From JAGNXB01 sp964471595 (GTDB lineage Bacteria; Bacteroidota; Bacteroidia; Chitinophagales; Saprospiraceae): DNA of 64,000 bases. Where the stretch lies: contig CAYYGN010000009.1 in NCBI GenBank assembly GCA_964471595.1, forward strand, positions 27,266 to 91,265. The letters are read 5' to 3'. Of the stretch, positions 33,869 to 42,473 are shown piece after piece. The notes beneath the pieces are model-generated. The model made no database searches. It had not been told where the DNA came from and worked only from the letters and a program-made list of their open reading frames with translations. The translations under genes were made by a program, and so were the position numbers. Position 1 is the stretch's first letter, and each line of letters begins with the position of its first letter.

Positions 33869-34590
33869 TGGAGAAAGTGGATATCCTGGCTATTGGCGCC
33901 CATCCGGATGATGTGGAACTGGGATGCGCCGGCATCCTGCTCGCTCACCGCGATCTCGGTTACCGGATCGGTCTGCTCGACCTCACCCGGGGCGAGTTGG
34001 GCACGCGGGGAGATGCACCCACCAGGACGCGTGAAGCTTTGGCATCTGCCGCCCGCATGGGTGCGGTGTTTCGCCGCCAACTGGACCTGCCCGATGGTTT
34101 TTTCTGGGAGGACGAAGCCTCACTGAAAGCTGTAATCCGCGAAATCCGCTATTGCCAACCCACCGTCGTTCTGGCCAATGCCGTTCGCGACCGGCATCCC
34201 GATCACGCCAGGGGGGCAGGGCTCGTTGCCCGGGCTGCTTACCTGAGCGGACTTCCCAAAATCATTACGACCCGGGAGGACGGCATCAGCCAGGAACCCT
34301 GGCGTCCGCGGGCTGTCTATCATTACATCCAGGATTATCATGTCGAGCCGGATATCGTTATCGATATCACGCCCTGGTTTGCCGAGAAGATCGCTCTTGT
34401 CCAAACCTTCAGGTCCCAGTTTTACGATCCCGATTCCCGGGACCCTGCCACCCCCATTTCAGGCAGGGATTTTCTTGACTTCCTGGAAGCCCGCGCCAGA
34501 GACCTTGGCCGGCCGTCCGGATATATGCATGCGGAAGGCCTCGTCTCGGCCCGGCCGCCCGGCATCCGCGACTTGCTCGCTCTCGACTGA
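33868..34590 (+). CDS. bshB1: Bacillithiol biosynthesis deacetylase BshB1
   Basis: A 240-residue LmbE-like zinc deacetylase that hydrolyses GlcNAc-malate to GlcN-malate in bacillithiol synthesis. The zinc motif A-H-P-D-D (residues 11-15), a T-R-G-E-L-G-T-R-G motif, the R-H-P-D-H motif and the late F-R-S-Q-F motif are typical of BshB1. The start overlaps the vWA gene stop. Together with the bacilliredoxin at 8.4 kb it points to a bacillithiol system; bshA and bshC are not in the window. Confidence 0.92.
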   Translation: MEKVDILAIGAHPDDVELGCAGILLAHRDLGYRIGLLDLTRGELGTRGDAPTRTREALASAARMGAVFRRQLDLPDGFFWEDEASLKAVIREIRYCQPTVVLANAVRDRHPDHARGAGLVARAAYLSGLPKIITTREDGISQEPWRPRAVYHYIQDYHVEPDIVIDITPWFAEKIALVQTFRSQFYDPDSRDPATPISGRDFLDFLEARARDLGRPSGYMHAEGLVSARPPGIRDLLALD

Positions 34591-34598
34591 ATACCCTC

Positions 34599-35015
34599 TC
34601 AAACAGTGGGATTATCGCTGCCGGGATCCACGACGACCGTGGTGCCGGCCCATTGGTCGCCCAGCCGCATACGGTCAGGGCTTGACCACCAAACAAAGAG
34701 CTCCACCAGAGGAAACAAAGGAATGATCAGGACGATATTCCGGACGATCCCCTGGTTCCAGTTGCCGGTCAAAGGGTCCCCCTGCAAGGTGACGGCTCTG
34801 AGTTTCATGGCTTTTTTACCGACGCTTTGCCCCTTGAGGAAGGGGAGAGCATCGCGGGTCACCATGTAGGCAATGCCAAGTATCCAACCCCATCGGGGGA
34901 GCATGGAAAAACCGATGACAATGAAAAGGTCAATCACATAGGCCAGAATGCGGGTGCTGTCGGCGGGACGTTGCAACACGGGTCCGGTCGGGGTTTCGGG
35001 TGTTATGGTTTCCAT
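34599..35015 (-). CDS. RDD family membrane protein
   Basis: A 138-residue protein with the RDD signature in R-I-L-A-Y-V-I-D-L and a later G-K-K-A-M-K-L-R-A-V motif. About three membrane helices are visible, plus the L-G-D-Q-W-A-G-T-T-V-V-V C-terminus typical of RDD proteins. The function is not established; some RDD proteins act as Na+/H+ antiporters. It is the last gene of the minus-strand group that begins with the acyl-CoA carboxylase gene at 37031. Confidence 0.88.
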   Translation of the reverse strand: METITPETPTGPVLQRPADSTRILAYVIDLFIVIGFSMLPRWGWILGIAYMVTRDALPFLKGQSVGKKAMKLRAVTLQGDPLTGNWNQGIVRNIVLIIPLFPLVELFVWWSSPDRMRLGDQWAGTTVVVDPGSDNPTV

Positions 35016-35026
35016 GAAGGCGGGAT

Positions 35027-35383
35027 TTAGTCGGGTACCTGCGGATGGCTAAAGTAAGACTTTTCGGGAATCCCTGTCCCCGGCACCGGATTCATGCGCG
35101 CATCGGCCGGATATTGCTGCCAGGCGGCCAGGCCCAGACGAAAGCGCAGGGGAATGGGGCTGTGCGCATCGCGCTCCTTTTCGATCCGGCAGAAAAAAGG
35201 TTCGGCGTGCCGGCGCATGGCGCCAGGGAAGGTCGCAGGGGCTCCTTGGGGATTCAAGGGTCCTGCATCCAGCAGGGACGGCACCAGGAAATGGGGAGAT
35301 GGGGGTTGTCCCGGGGCACAGGCCGGGGCAATTGCGGTCAGAGAGACCAGGACCAACCGGATCAAGCCGTATCCAGCCCGCAT
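35027..35383 (-). CDS. Small predicted lipoprotein-like conserved protein
   Basis: A 118-residue protein with an N-terminal hydrophobic segment ending in A-P-A-C, a possible lipobox. The C-terminal half carries A-E-P-F-F-C-R-I-E and P-L-R-F-R-L-G, a pattern seen in small Bacteroidota proteins of unknown function. It starts 5 nt after the carboxylase stop and ends 12 nt before the RDD gene, so it belongs to that operon. The opposite strand also has an open frame here, which lowers confidence a little. Confidence 0.65.
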   Translation of the reverse strand: MRAGYGLIRLVLVSLTAIAPACAPGQPPSPHFLVPSLLDAGPLNPQGAPATFPGAMRRHAEPFFCRIEKERDAHSPIPLRFRLGLAAWQQYPADARMNPVPGTGIPEKSYFSHPQVPD

Positions 35384-35387
35384 GGCT

Positions 35388-37031
35388 TCAGGTTTGGAGG
35401 ACGCCCGGGTTGAAGCGCTCTATCGGGGCATGGTTGGCTGCCTCAATGCCCGTGGAAATCAGTTGCCGGGTTTCCAGGGGATCAATGATGCCGTCCACCC
35501 ATAGGCGGGCCGCTGCATAGTAAGGCGTGGTCTGTTCGTCATACCTGGACTTGATGGTCTGGTAAAGGGCTTCCTCCTCTTCGGGCTGGGGCGGATGCCC
35601 TTTGGCTTTGAGACCCGCCACCTGGATCTGGGTCAATACCCGGGCGGCCTGGTCGCCACCCATGACGGCGATCCGTGCCGTTGGCCAGGCAAAGATCAGC
35701 CGGGGGTCGTAGGCTTTTCCGCACATCGCGTAATTGCCCGCGCCATAGGAATTGCCCATGACGATGGAAATTTTGGGTACCGTGCTGTTGGCGACAGCAT
35801 TGACCATCTTAGCCCCGTCCTTGATGATGCCTCCTTGTTCCGATCGCGACCCCACCATGAAACCGGTGACATCATGGAGGAATACCAGAGGAATTTTCTT
35901 TTGGTTGCAGTTGAAAATGAACCGGGTAGCTTTGTCGGCACTGTCCGAATAGATGACACCTCCGAATTGCATTTCACCGCGCCCGCTTTTCACTACCTGC
36001 CGGTTGTTGGCCACGATACCGACCGACCAACCGTCGATGCGGGCATAGGCACAGATTATGGTCTTGCCGTAGTCTTTTTTGTATTCGGTCAACCGGCTTC
36101 CGTCTACCAAACGTTTGAGGATCTCCAGAGTGGGGTAGGGCTTGGAGGGATCCTCGGGGAAGATGCCGTAGAGCTCTTTTTCCTTCAGGGCGGGGGGCTC
36201 GGCAGCAATACGGTCGAACCCCGCCTTGTCCGGAGCTCCTAGCCGGCTCACCAAGTCGCGGATGGTGGCCAGACAGGTAGCATCGTCCTTCATCCGGTAA
36301 TCGGTCACTCCCGAAATTTCCGAGTGGGTGACTGCGCCGCCCAGCGTTTCCTTGTCCACTTCTTCCCCAACGGCCGCTTTGACGAGATAGGGTCCTGCCA
36401 GAAAGATGGAGCCCGTCCCCTCGACGATGAGCGCTTCGTCAGACATGATCGGGAGATAGGCACCTCCGGCGACACAGGCCCCCATAACGGCCGCAATCTG
36501 GGGGATGCCCATGGAAGACATGCGGGCGTTGTTGCGGAAGATCCGTCCGAAATGCTCTTTATCCGGGAAAATTTCGTCCTGCATCGGCAGGTAAACACCC
36601 GCGCTGTCCACCAGGTAAATGATGGGGATGCGGTTTTCCATCGCGATCTCCTGGGCCCTCAGGTTCTTTTTGCCGGTCATCGGAAACCAGGCACCTGCTT
36701 TGACGGTGGCATCATTGGCCACGATCATGCACAGTCTGCCGGAGACCCTGCCAATGCCGGTGACCACCCCGGCGGCCGGACAGCCGCCGTCCTCCTCGTA
36801 CATGCCATAGGCGGCAAAGGCGCCGATCTCCAGGAAGGTCGTATCGGGATCGATCAATTGCTCGATCCGTTCGCGGGCGCTCATTTTGCCTTCGGCATGC
36901 AGCTTTTCCATGCGCTTCTTGCCCCCGCCTTCCCGGATTCGGGCCAGCCGGTGCTGGAGCTTGGAAAGGGCCAGTTGATGGGCGTCCTCGTTCTTGTTGA
37001 ACGGAAGGTCGTAGGCTTTGGCTTTGCTCAT
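35388..37031 (-). CDS. Acyl-CoA carboxylase carboxyltransferase subunit (beta)
   Basis: A 547-residue carboxyltransferase of the propionyl-/methylcrotonyl-CoA carboxylase family. Motifs: R-E-R-I-x-x-L-I-D near the N-terminus, G-x-I-G-R-V-x-G-R, V-D-S-A-G-V-Y-L-P-M-Q, G-A-C-V-A-G-G-A-Y-L-P-I-M-S-D, T-H-S-x-I-S-G-V-T-D-Y and G-N-S-Y-G-A-G-N-Y-A-M-C-G. The T-G-S-I-F-L-A-G-P block and length favour a methylcrotonyl-CoA-type enzyme, but the acyl specificity is uncertain. No biotin-carrying alpha subunit lies nearby. A TACCTTTA box ends 4 nt before the ATG. Confidence 0.92.
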   Translation of the reverse strand: MSKAKAYDLPFNKNEDAHQLALSKLQHRLARIREGGGKKRMEKLHAEGKMSARERIEQLIDPDTTFLEIGAFAAYGMYEEDGGCPAAGVVTGIGRVSGRLCMIVANDATVKAGAWFPMTGKKNLRAQEIAMENRIPIIYLVDSAGVYLPMQDEIFPDKEHFGRIFRNNARMSSMGIPQIAAVMGACVAGGAYLPIMSDEALIVEGTGSIFLAGPYLVKAAVGEEVDKETLGGAVTHSEISGVTDYRMKDDATCLATIRDLVSRLGAPDKAGFDRIAAEPPALKEKELYGIFPEDPSKPYPTLEILKRLVDGSRLTEYKKDYGKTIICAYARIDGWSVGIVANNRQVVKSGRGEMQFGGVIYSDSADKATRFIFNCNQKKIPLVFLHDVTGFMVGSRSEQGGIIKDGAKMVNAVANSTVPKISIVMGNSYGAGNYAMCGKAYDPRLIFAWPTARIAVMGGDQAARVLTQIQVAGLKAKGHPPQPEEEEALYQTIKSRYDEQTTPYYAAARLWVDGIIDPLETRQLISTGIEAANHAPIERFNPGVLQT

Positions 37032-37035
37032 ACCG

Positions 37036-37043
37036 TAAAGGTA
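37036..37043 (-). promoter_or_regulatory. -7-like element TACCTTTA directly before the carboxylase ATG
   Basis: One mismatch from TAnnTTTG (final A), 4 nt from the ATG; predicts a leaderless mRNA. Confidence 0.45.
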
Positions 37044-37076
37044 GGGGCGCCACGGCGAATCATCCCCGGCCGGTGA

Positions 37077-38498
37077 TCAGGGGGTGAAGATGTACTTGAA
37101 ATCACCGGGAAAATCGGCGTAAATCCCTTCCAGTTCAATGCGATCGGCCTGCTGGATGACAGATAGCACGGTGGCCATGTCCCGCACCCGGCGCCCGTTG
37201 ATCTTGCGGATGATGAATCCCGATTCGATGTTGGCGCGGTCAGCGGGACTGTTGCGGATTACCGATTGGACCATTCCTCCGGCCGCCCCGAATTTGCGGA
37301 GCTCCTGCATGGAGAGTTCCCTGATTTCAAGGCCGGTTGTCGCCAGTACCTCGTCATTGCCCGGTGCCGCGGCGAGTTCGCGGACAATTTCTTTCAAGAC
37401 CACTTCGGCCTCGACCGGATTGCCGTTTCGGAAATAGAGCACCTGCAGTTTTTGTCCCGGGCGGTACCGGGCGATTTGCTCCTGGAGTTGCGGCACGCTG
37501 CGCACCCGTGTCTGGTTGATTGACCAGACGACATCACCGCTGCGGAGGCCGGCATCAAACGCCGCTCCGGAGGGATTGACCTGTGTGATGAGTACCCCTT
37601 CACCGGGCTTGAGACCGGCATCCAGGGCATTTTGATGGGTCAATTCGTCCACGTTGATGCCCAGGATGCCCCTTTGGACCGTACCGAATTCACGGAGGTC
37701 GCGCACGACCTTCAGGACCAGGTTGGAGGGAATGGCAAACGAGTACCCTTCGTATTTGCCGCTGCGGGTGACAATGGCGCTGTTGATCCCCACCAGACCG
37801 CCGCGGGTGTTGACGAGGGCGCCCCCGCTGTTGCCGGGATTGATGGCGGCATCAGTCTGGATGAAGGACTCGATCCGGTATTGGTCACTGAGAATGTTGA
37901 TGCTGCGGCCTTTGGCGCTGACTATGCCCGCCGTAACGGTAGATTCGAGGTTGAAGGGATTGCCTACGGCCACGACCCATTCCCCCACCTGGAGGCTGTC
38001 CGAATTGGCAAACCGCACATAGGCCAGATCCTCGGCCGCAATGCGCAGGAGGGCCAGGTCCGTGGAAGGATCCACGCCGACGACCGTCGCCTTGAATTCC
38101 CGTTTGTCGTGCAGGGTCACCTCAATCGTTTCACCTCCGTCTATGACGTGGTGATTGGTGACGATATACCCGTTGCCGGAAATGATGACACCGGACCCGG
38201 TTGAGGTGGGAGCATCAAAATTGAAGAAGCGGTAATCAGCTGAACGCACGGCCCGAATGTTGACGACGGCAGGGGTGACCTTGACCGCCGGATAGGAAAA
38301 ATTGGCGGGTGCCCCTGTAGAGCCGTCATCGGGAAATATCTCCCCGACAGGATCGTCGCTCCAGTCGGTAAACCGGGCGCCGGGGCCCTGTTCGACAATC
38401 ACGGTGGTCGGAGGCGCCAGCTGGCGGTAAAGGCCAACCGACAAAACGGCACTGGTCAGGGACACGCCGGCCAGGAGAAGGAACTGCTTCATGTTCAT
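37077..38498 (-). CDS. Do family periplasmic serine protease (DegP/HtrA type)
   Basis: A 473-residue protease-chaperone for misfolded envelope proteins. A signal sequence or anchor lies at residues 4-25. The trypsin-like domain has the complete triad: His117 in T-N-H-H-V, Asp147 in S-T-D-L-A-L-L, and Ser224 in G-N-S-G-G. Two PDZ domains follow (residues ~275-370 and ~380-465), the first with G-V-L-I-T-Q-V. It is divergent from the small membrane protein gene upstream of dapF; the 74-nt spacer holds promoters for both. Confidence 0.94.
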   Translation of the reverse strand: MNMKQFLLLAGVSLTSAVLSVGLYRQLAPPTTVIVEQGPGARFTDWSDDPVGEIFPDDGSTGAPANFSYPAVKVTPAVVNIRAVRSADYRFFNFDAPTSTGSGVIISGNGYIVTNHHVIDGGETIEVTLHDKREFKATVVGVDPSTDLALLRIAAEDLAYVRFANSDSLQVGEWVVAVGNPFNLESTVTAGIVSAKGRSINILSDQYRIESFIQTDAAINPGNSGGALVNTRGGLVGINSAIVTRSGKYEGYSFAIPSNLVLKVVRDLREFGTVQRGILGINVDELTHQNALDAGLKPGEGVLITQVNPSGAAFDAGLRSGDVVWSINQTRVRSVPQLQEQIARYRPGQKLQVLYFRNGNPVEAEVVLKEIVRELAAAPGNDEVLATTGLEIRELSMQELRKFGAAGGMVQSVIRNSPADRANIESGFIIRKINGRRVRDMATVLSVIQQADRIELEGIYADFPGDFKYIFTP

Positions 38499-38520
38499 CC
38501 GGTTTGGAGCGAAGAAGGAC

Positions 38521-38528
38521 TACCTTTG
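38521..38528 (+). promoter_or_regulatory. -7 promoter element TACCTTTG for the small membrane protein-dapF pair
   Basis: Exact consensus with a TTTG (38503-38506) upstream that could be the -33 element, though the 14-nt spacing is short; 44 nt before ATG 38573. Confidence 0.6.
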
Positions 38529-38572
38529 CAGGGGGTATACCAAAAATAACTCGTTTTTTCCAAAATTAGTTT

Positions 38573-38788
38573 ATGCCCTTTCCCAAGCGACGCATTCCTG
38601 ATCAGGATCCTGCCAACCCTGACGCCTATGTCGGCAATATCTGGGGCTGGAAGTTTTCTTTCTTTTCGCTGGCGCTGATCCTTTTGCTGCTGGTTTGGAT
38701 GGCCATCCGTTACGCCAATCTGGAACCCGATGCCCAGGGTCACACTGACCCGGTGGAGGCCATCGATCCTTCATCCTCCGGCCAATGA
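38573..38788 (+). CDS. Small single-pass membrane protein, co-translated with dapF
   Basis: A 71-residue protein. A charged N-terminus (P-K-R-R-I-P-D-Q-D) is followed by one membrane helix (F-S-L-A-L-I-L-L-L-L-V-W-M-A-I) and an acidic tail. The stop overlaps the dapF ATG (ATGA). The function is unknown. The clear promoter and the coupling make it a real gene despite its size. Confidence 0.8.
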   Translation: MPFPKRRIPDQDPANPDAYVGNIWGWKFSFFSLALILLLLVWMAIRYANLEPDAQGHTDPVEAIDPSSSGQ

Positions 38789-39588
38789 AAACGGTGAAAG
38801 ATCTCTCCTTCGAGAAATACCAGGGGACCGGCAATGATTTTGTCCTGGTCGCCGATCCGGACGGCCGTTGGGAAATGGCCCTCGATCGGGCGCGGATCGC
38901 CGCGCTTTGTGACCGGCACTTCGGGATCGGAGCCGACGGGCTGATCCTCCTGCAACAGACGGGGGGATATGACTTCAGAATGGTGTATTACAACGCCGAC
39001 GGGGCGGAATCGACTTTCTGCGGGAATGGCTCCCGTTGCGCAGTCGCCTTTGCCCGATCCCTGGGTTGGACCATCGACAAAGCCTGGTTTGTAGCGGCCG
39101 ACGGTGACCATGAAGCCCGCATCGATCCCGACGGGCATATCGCCGTCCACATGCGCTCCGTGCGGGAAGTGACGCCCCACGGCGAAGACGATGTCCTCGA
39201 CACGGGATCGCCGCATCTGGTGCGCTGGGTCGCGGATCCCGAATCGGTCGATCTCGTCCGCGTAGCCCGCAAAATCCGTTATGCACCACCGTTTGCGGAG
39301 GCAGGCATCAATGTCAATCTGGTCCGGGAGACGGAAGACGGCATCCTGGAGATGAGGACTTATGAGCGGGGCGTGGAGGCCGAAACCCTTTCATGCGGGA
39401 CGGGTGTCACGGCAGCGGCCGTTTCGTGGGTATCCCGAAAAGCGGGGACGGGTAAGTTTGATTGCCGGGTGCTGACCCGGGGCGGTGCACTGACGGTCCA
39501 TCTGGAAGCCGGATCCTGGGGATTTCGCGACATCTGGCTTCACGGCCCGGCGGAACCCGTGTTTCGTGGAGTGTGGCCCTGGCGCTGA
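38785..39588 (+). CDS. dapF: Diaminopimelate epimerase
   Basis: A 267-residue cofactor-independent epimerase that converts LL- to meso-diaminopimelate for lysine and peptidoglycan synthesis. The K-Y-Q-G-T-G-N-D-F N-terminus is present, as are the two catalytic cysteines: Cys79 in F-C-G-N-G-S-R-C and Cys204 in S-C-G-T-G. Length and motif spacing are typical. Confidence 0.95.
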   Translation: MKTVKDLSFEKYQGTGNDFVLVADPDGRWEMALDRARIAALCDRHFGIGADGLILLQQTGGYDFRMVYYNADGAESTFCGNGSRCAVAFARSLGWTIDKAWFVAADGDHEARIDPDGHIAVHMRSVREVTPHGEDDVLDTGSPHLVRWVADPESVDLVRVARKIRYAPPFAEAGINVNLVRETEDGILEMRTYERGVEAETLSCGTGVTAAAVSWVSRKAGTGKFDCRVLTRGGALTVHLEAGSWGFRDIWLHGPAEPVFRGVWPWR

Positions 39589-39622
39589 CCGCGTCAGGGT
39601 CGTCACAGTGTCCTGCCGGGGA

Positions 39623-39934
39623 TCAGCCTTCCCAGGAGTCCTCCAAACCCCTGAGTTCGCGGTGGTCATGCCATTCCCCCTGTGCCCGGGTGATGCCGAG
39701 CCCATCGGCAAGCACGGCGCGCGCCTCCTCTTCACGACCGGATAGGTGGAGTAGCCGGGCGTAATGGTAATAGAACCCGGTATAAGTGGGGCAGTGTTGC
39801 GGAAACCAGGACCAGGCGCGCAACGCCTCATCGCTATCGCCTTCGCTTTCCCATTCTTTGGCGAGGGCAAAACGGAGGAACGGGTCATCGGGTGACTCGG
39901 CAAGAAGGGTCAGGATCTGGGAAAGGCGCGACAT
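39623..39934 (-). CDS. Small tetratricopeptide-repeat protein
   Basis: A 103-residue cytoplasmic protein with about two TPR-like helical hairpins: D-P-F-L-R-F-A-L-A-K-E-W-E, then Y-Y-H-Y-A-R-L-L-H-L-S-G-R-E-E-E-A. These usually mediate protein contacts. It converges on dapF. A TACCTTTG box 19 nt upstream of the ATG supports the start and the reality of the gene. Confidence 0.85.
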   Translation of the reverse strand: MSRLSQILTLLAESPDDPFLRFALAKEWESEGDSDEALRAWSWFPQHCPTYTGFYYHYARLLHLSGREEEARAVLADGLGITRAQGEWHDHRELRGLEDSWEG

Positions 39935-39953
39935 GTCGGGTTGGTCGGTCGGT

Positions 39954-39961
39954 CAAAGGTA
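39954..39961 (-). promoter_or_regulatory. -7 promoter element TACCTTTG for the TPR protein gene
   Basis: Exact consensus on the minus strand, 19 nt before ATG 39934. It is back to back with the etfB promoter. Confidence 0.6.
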
Positions 39962-40026
39962 GGCAGATGGACCAAAGGGATTTCAGGAATGCAGTGGGAT
40001 AGAACCTTTGATGGGGTGAAAATGTC

Positions 40027-40034
40027 TACCTTTG
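40027..40034 (+). promoter_or_regulatory. -7 promoter element TACCTTTG for etfBA
   Basis: Exact consensus, 41 nt before ATG 40076. Confidence 0.6.
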
Positions 40035-40075
40035 CGGGCACAAAAACGCCTGGTTTCGACCTCAATTCTTTGCGT

Positions 40076-40816
40076 ATGAATATTCTCGTCGGCGTCAGCA
40101 AGACACCTGATACAACTGCGAAAATAGCGTTCACGGACAACAATACCCGACTGGATACCCAGGGGGTGGCCTTTATCATGAATCCCTATGACGAGTGGTA
40201 TGCCCTGGTGCGCGCGTTGGAAATCAAGGAAACCGTTGGCGGCAAGGTGACCCTGATCGCCGTGGGGGATGCGGAATACGACCAGATCCTGCGAAAGGGC
40301 CTTGCCATCGGCGCCGATGATGCCATACGGATTGATGCGGAAGCGAAGGAATCCTTTCAGGTAGCCCGCGAAATCGCCCGGCAAGTCAAGGCAGGGTCCT
40401 ACGACCTGGTATTCCTCGGCAAGGAGACCATTGATCACAACGGCTCCGAGGTGGGTGCCATGCTCGCCGAACTCCTGGAATGGCCCTTCCTGTCCTATGC
40501 CAACAAACTCGAATTGAATGGCGATGTAGCGACGGTCAACCGGGAAATCGAAGGAGGAGTGGAAACCATGGAAGTGTCTCCCCCATTCGTTCTCAGCGCG
40601 GCCAAAGGTATCGCCGAACAGCGCATCCCCAACATGCGGGGCATCATGATGGCCAAAACCAAACCTCTCCAGGTAGTGGCACCCGAACAGGGCGATGTCC
40701 GTGTCCGGTTTGCCTCCTATTCCCTGCCCAGGGAAAAATCCTCGGTCCGGCTCATCGCTCCTGACCAGATGGACGAGTTGGTGCGCCTGTTGAAAGAAGA
40801 GGCTAAAGTCCTCTGA
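40076..40816 (+). CDS. etfB: Electron transfer flavoprotein subunit beta
   Basis: A 246-residue protein that with EtfA forms the AMP/FAD-containing carrier taking electrons from acyl-CoA dehydrogenases to the quinone pool. It starts M-N-I-L-V-G-V-S-K-T-P-D-T and shows N-P-Y-D-E-W-Y-A-L-V-R-A-L-E, G-K-E-T-I-D-H-N-G-S-E-V-G and the A-K-T-K-P-L near the C-terminus. ATG 40076 is chosen because the upstream part of the frame is unrelated and contains the promoter. Confidence 0.95.
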   Translation: MNILVGVSKTPDTTAKIAFTDNNTRLDTQGVAFIMNPYDEWYALVRALEIKETVGGKVTLIAVGDAEYDQILRKGLAIGADDAIRIDAEAKESFQVAREIARQVKAGSYDLVFLGKETIDHNGSEVGAMLAELLEWPFLSYANKLELNGDVATVNREIEGGVETMEVSPPFVLSAAKGIAEQRIPNMRGIMMAKTKPLQVVAPEQGDVRVRFASYSLPREKSSVRLIAPDQMDELVRLLKEEAKVL

Positions 40817-40856
40817 TCCCTTCATCTTTTCCTTCATCCAAAGACAATCCCCCGAT

Positions 40857-41816
40857 ATGGTATTGGTTTATGTGGAGACCACAGGCGGAGAGATCCGCAA
40901 AGCCGGGCAGGAGGCCCTGACGTATGGCCGCAAACTGGCGGACAAGGCCGGTATGACCTGTGTGGCGCTCGTGGTAGGCAAGGCAACGGATCCGGCGGGC
41001 GCCGGGCGATATGGAGCCTCCCGGGTACTGCATGCCGGTGACGGCGCTCTTGATGCTTTTGAATCGGGACTGTATGCCTCGGCCATCGCGGCTGCGGCCC
41101 GGCATACCGGAGCACGGTTTGTGGTCATGGCGCATTCCGCCAATGGCAAATCGCTCGCCGGCCGTGTCGCGGTCCGTCTGGAGGCGGGTTGTGTGAGCGC
41201 TGTCAACGATCTGCCGGATCTGTCCGGTGCCTGCACGGTGCGCAAAGGCGTGTATTCCGGCAAAGCCATGGCGGAAGTACAGGTTCTCACGCCGGTTGCC
41301 GTCCTGACCGTCGCCGGCAATGCCATCCAACCCGTGGTGGTCGGGGACAAGGCTCCGGTAGAGCCGTTTACACCGGAATTGCCGGCCCGCAAGGTGCGTG
41401 TCAAAGGGGTGGACAAAGTGGAAGGCCTCGTACCCCTTCCCGAAGCCGAAATCGTCGTCTCCGCAGGACGCGGAATGAAAGGCCCCGAAAACTGGGGTAT
41501 CGTCGAGGAGTTGGCCCGGGAGTTGGGAGCCACTACGGCTTGTTCGCGACCGGTGGCCGATTCCGGTTGGCGCCCGCACCACGAACATGTCGGTCAGACC
41601 GGCATCGCCATACGCCCCAACCTGTATATAGCCATCGGTATTTCAGGCGCTATCCAGCACCTGGCCGGCGTCAATAGGTCCAAAGTCATCGTTGTGATCA
41701 ACAAGGATCCCGAAGCCCCCTTTTTCAAAGCGGCCGACTACGGTGTTGTCGGCGATCTCTTTGAGGTGGTCCCCCGCCTCACGGAAGCCATTCGAAAGAG
41801 CAAAGGCTCTCATTGA
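40857..41816 (+). CDS. etfA: Electron transfer flavoprotein subunit alpha
   Basis: A 319-residue FAD-binding partner of EtfB, starting 40 nt after it. The C-terminal FAD domain has V-S-A-G-R-G-M, S-R-P-V-A-D-S-G-W, V-G-Q-T-G and P-N-L-Y-I-A-I-G-I-S-G-A-I-Q-H. Residues 1-190 form the N-terminal alpha/beta domain. The pair works in fatty acid and branched-chain acyl-CoA oxidation, consistent with FadD and the acyl-CoA carboxylase elsewhere in the window. Confidence 0.95.
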   Translation: MVLVYVETTGGEIRKAGQEALTYGRKLADKAGMTCVALVVGKATDPAGAGRYGASRVLHAGDGALDAFESGLYASAIAAAARHTGARFVVMAHSANGKSLAGRVAVRLEAGCVSAVNDLPDLSGACTVRKGVYSGKAMAEVQVLTPVAVLTVAGNAIQPVVVGDKAPVEPFTPELPARKVRVKGVDKVEGLVPLPEAEIVVSAGRGMKGPENWGIVEELARELGATTACSRPVADSGWRPHHEHVGQTGIAIRPNLYIAIGISGAIQHLAGVNRSKVIVVINKDPEAPFFKAADYGVVGDLFEVVPRLTEAIRKSKGSH

Positions 41817-41863
41817 TCCGTTCCGCCCACAGGGCCTAAGGCCCTTCACAGGACCCAACGTCT

Positions 41864-42463
41864 ATGAAAAAGATCGAACTGGATATCGTAGCGCTTTCGC
41901 ACAGTGTCACCCAATCCCACAATTACGCGGTGGTGTTGGGTGAAAAAAACGGCAAACGCCGGCTTCCGATCGTCATCGGCGGATTTGAAGCCCAGGCCAT
42001 TGCCGTGGCCATGGAGCGCATGACCCCCAACCGCCCGCTCACCCACGATCTTTTCAAAAAGACGCTGCAAACCTTCGGCATCGAGTTGAAGGAAGTGCTG
42101 ATCAACAACCTTCTCGACGGCATTTTCTACGCGCGACTCGTATGCGAACAAAACGGAGAGGAGGTCGAGATCGATTCCCGTACCTCCGATGCCCTGGCGC
42201 TGGCCGTGCGGTTCAAATGTCCCATTTTCACCTTTGAGTTTATCCTGGAAGCCGCCGGGGTCGTACTGGAAGAGGAGGAAGGTGCCGAAGCAGCCACGGA
42301 AGCCGGAGAGGAGGAGGGTGTGGAAGAGGGTGAGCGCCCGCTCGACCAGTACAATGCCGCGGCACTGGAAAAATTGCTCCAGGAAGCCCTGGCCCAGGAA
42401 AACTACGAAAGGGCGGCAGAAATCCGCGACGAACTCAACCGGCGCCGGGGTACCGAGTCCTGA
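41864..42463 (+). CDS. Bifunctional nuclease family protein (DUF151) with C-terminal UVR motif
   Basis: A 199-residue protein. Residues 1-135 are a bifunctional nuclease (BFN/DUF151) domain: L-P-I-V-I-G-G-F-E-A-Q-A-I, R-P-L-T-H-D-L and S-R-T-S-D-A-L-A-L-A. An acidic linker leads to a UvrB/UvrC-type UVR motif (L-E-K-L-L-Q-E-A-L-A-x-E-N-Y-E-R-A-A-E-I-R-D). This architecture is common in Bacteroidota. The biochemical role is poorly defined; nuclease or redox-related functions have been proposed for the family. A short GC-rich palindrome (AGGGCCTAAGGCCCT, 41831-41845) lies between etfA and this gene. Confidence 0.92.
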   Translation: MKKIELDIVALSHSVTQSHNYAVVLGEKNGKRRLPIVIGGFEAQAIAVAMERMTPNRPLTHDLFKKTLQTFGIELKEVLINNLLDGIFYARLVCEQNGEEVEIDSRTSDALALAVRFKCPIFTFEFILEAAGVVLEEEEGAEAATEAGEEEGVEEGERPLDQYNAAALEKLLQEALAQENYERAAEIRDELNRRRGTES

Positions 42464-42473
42464 CACCCGCTGT

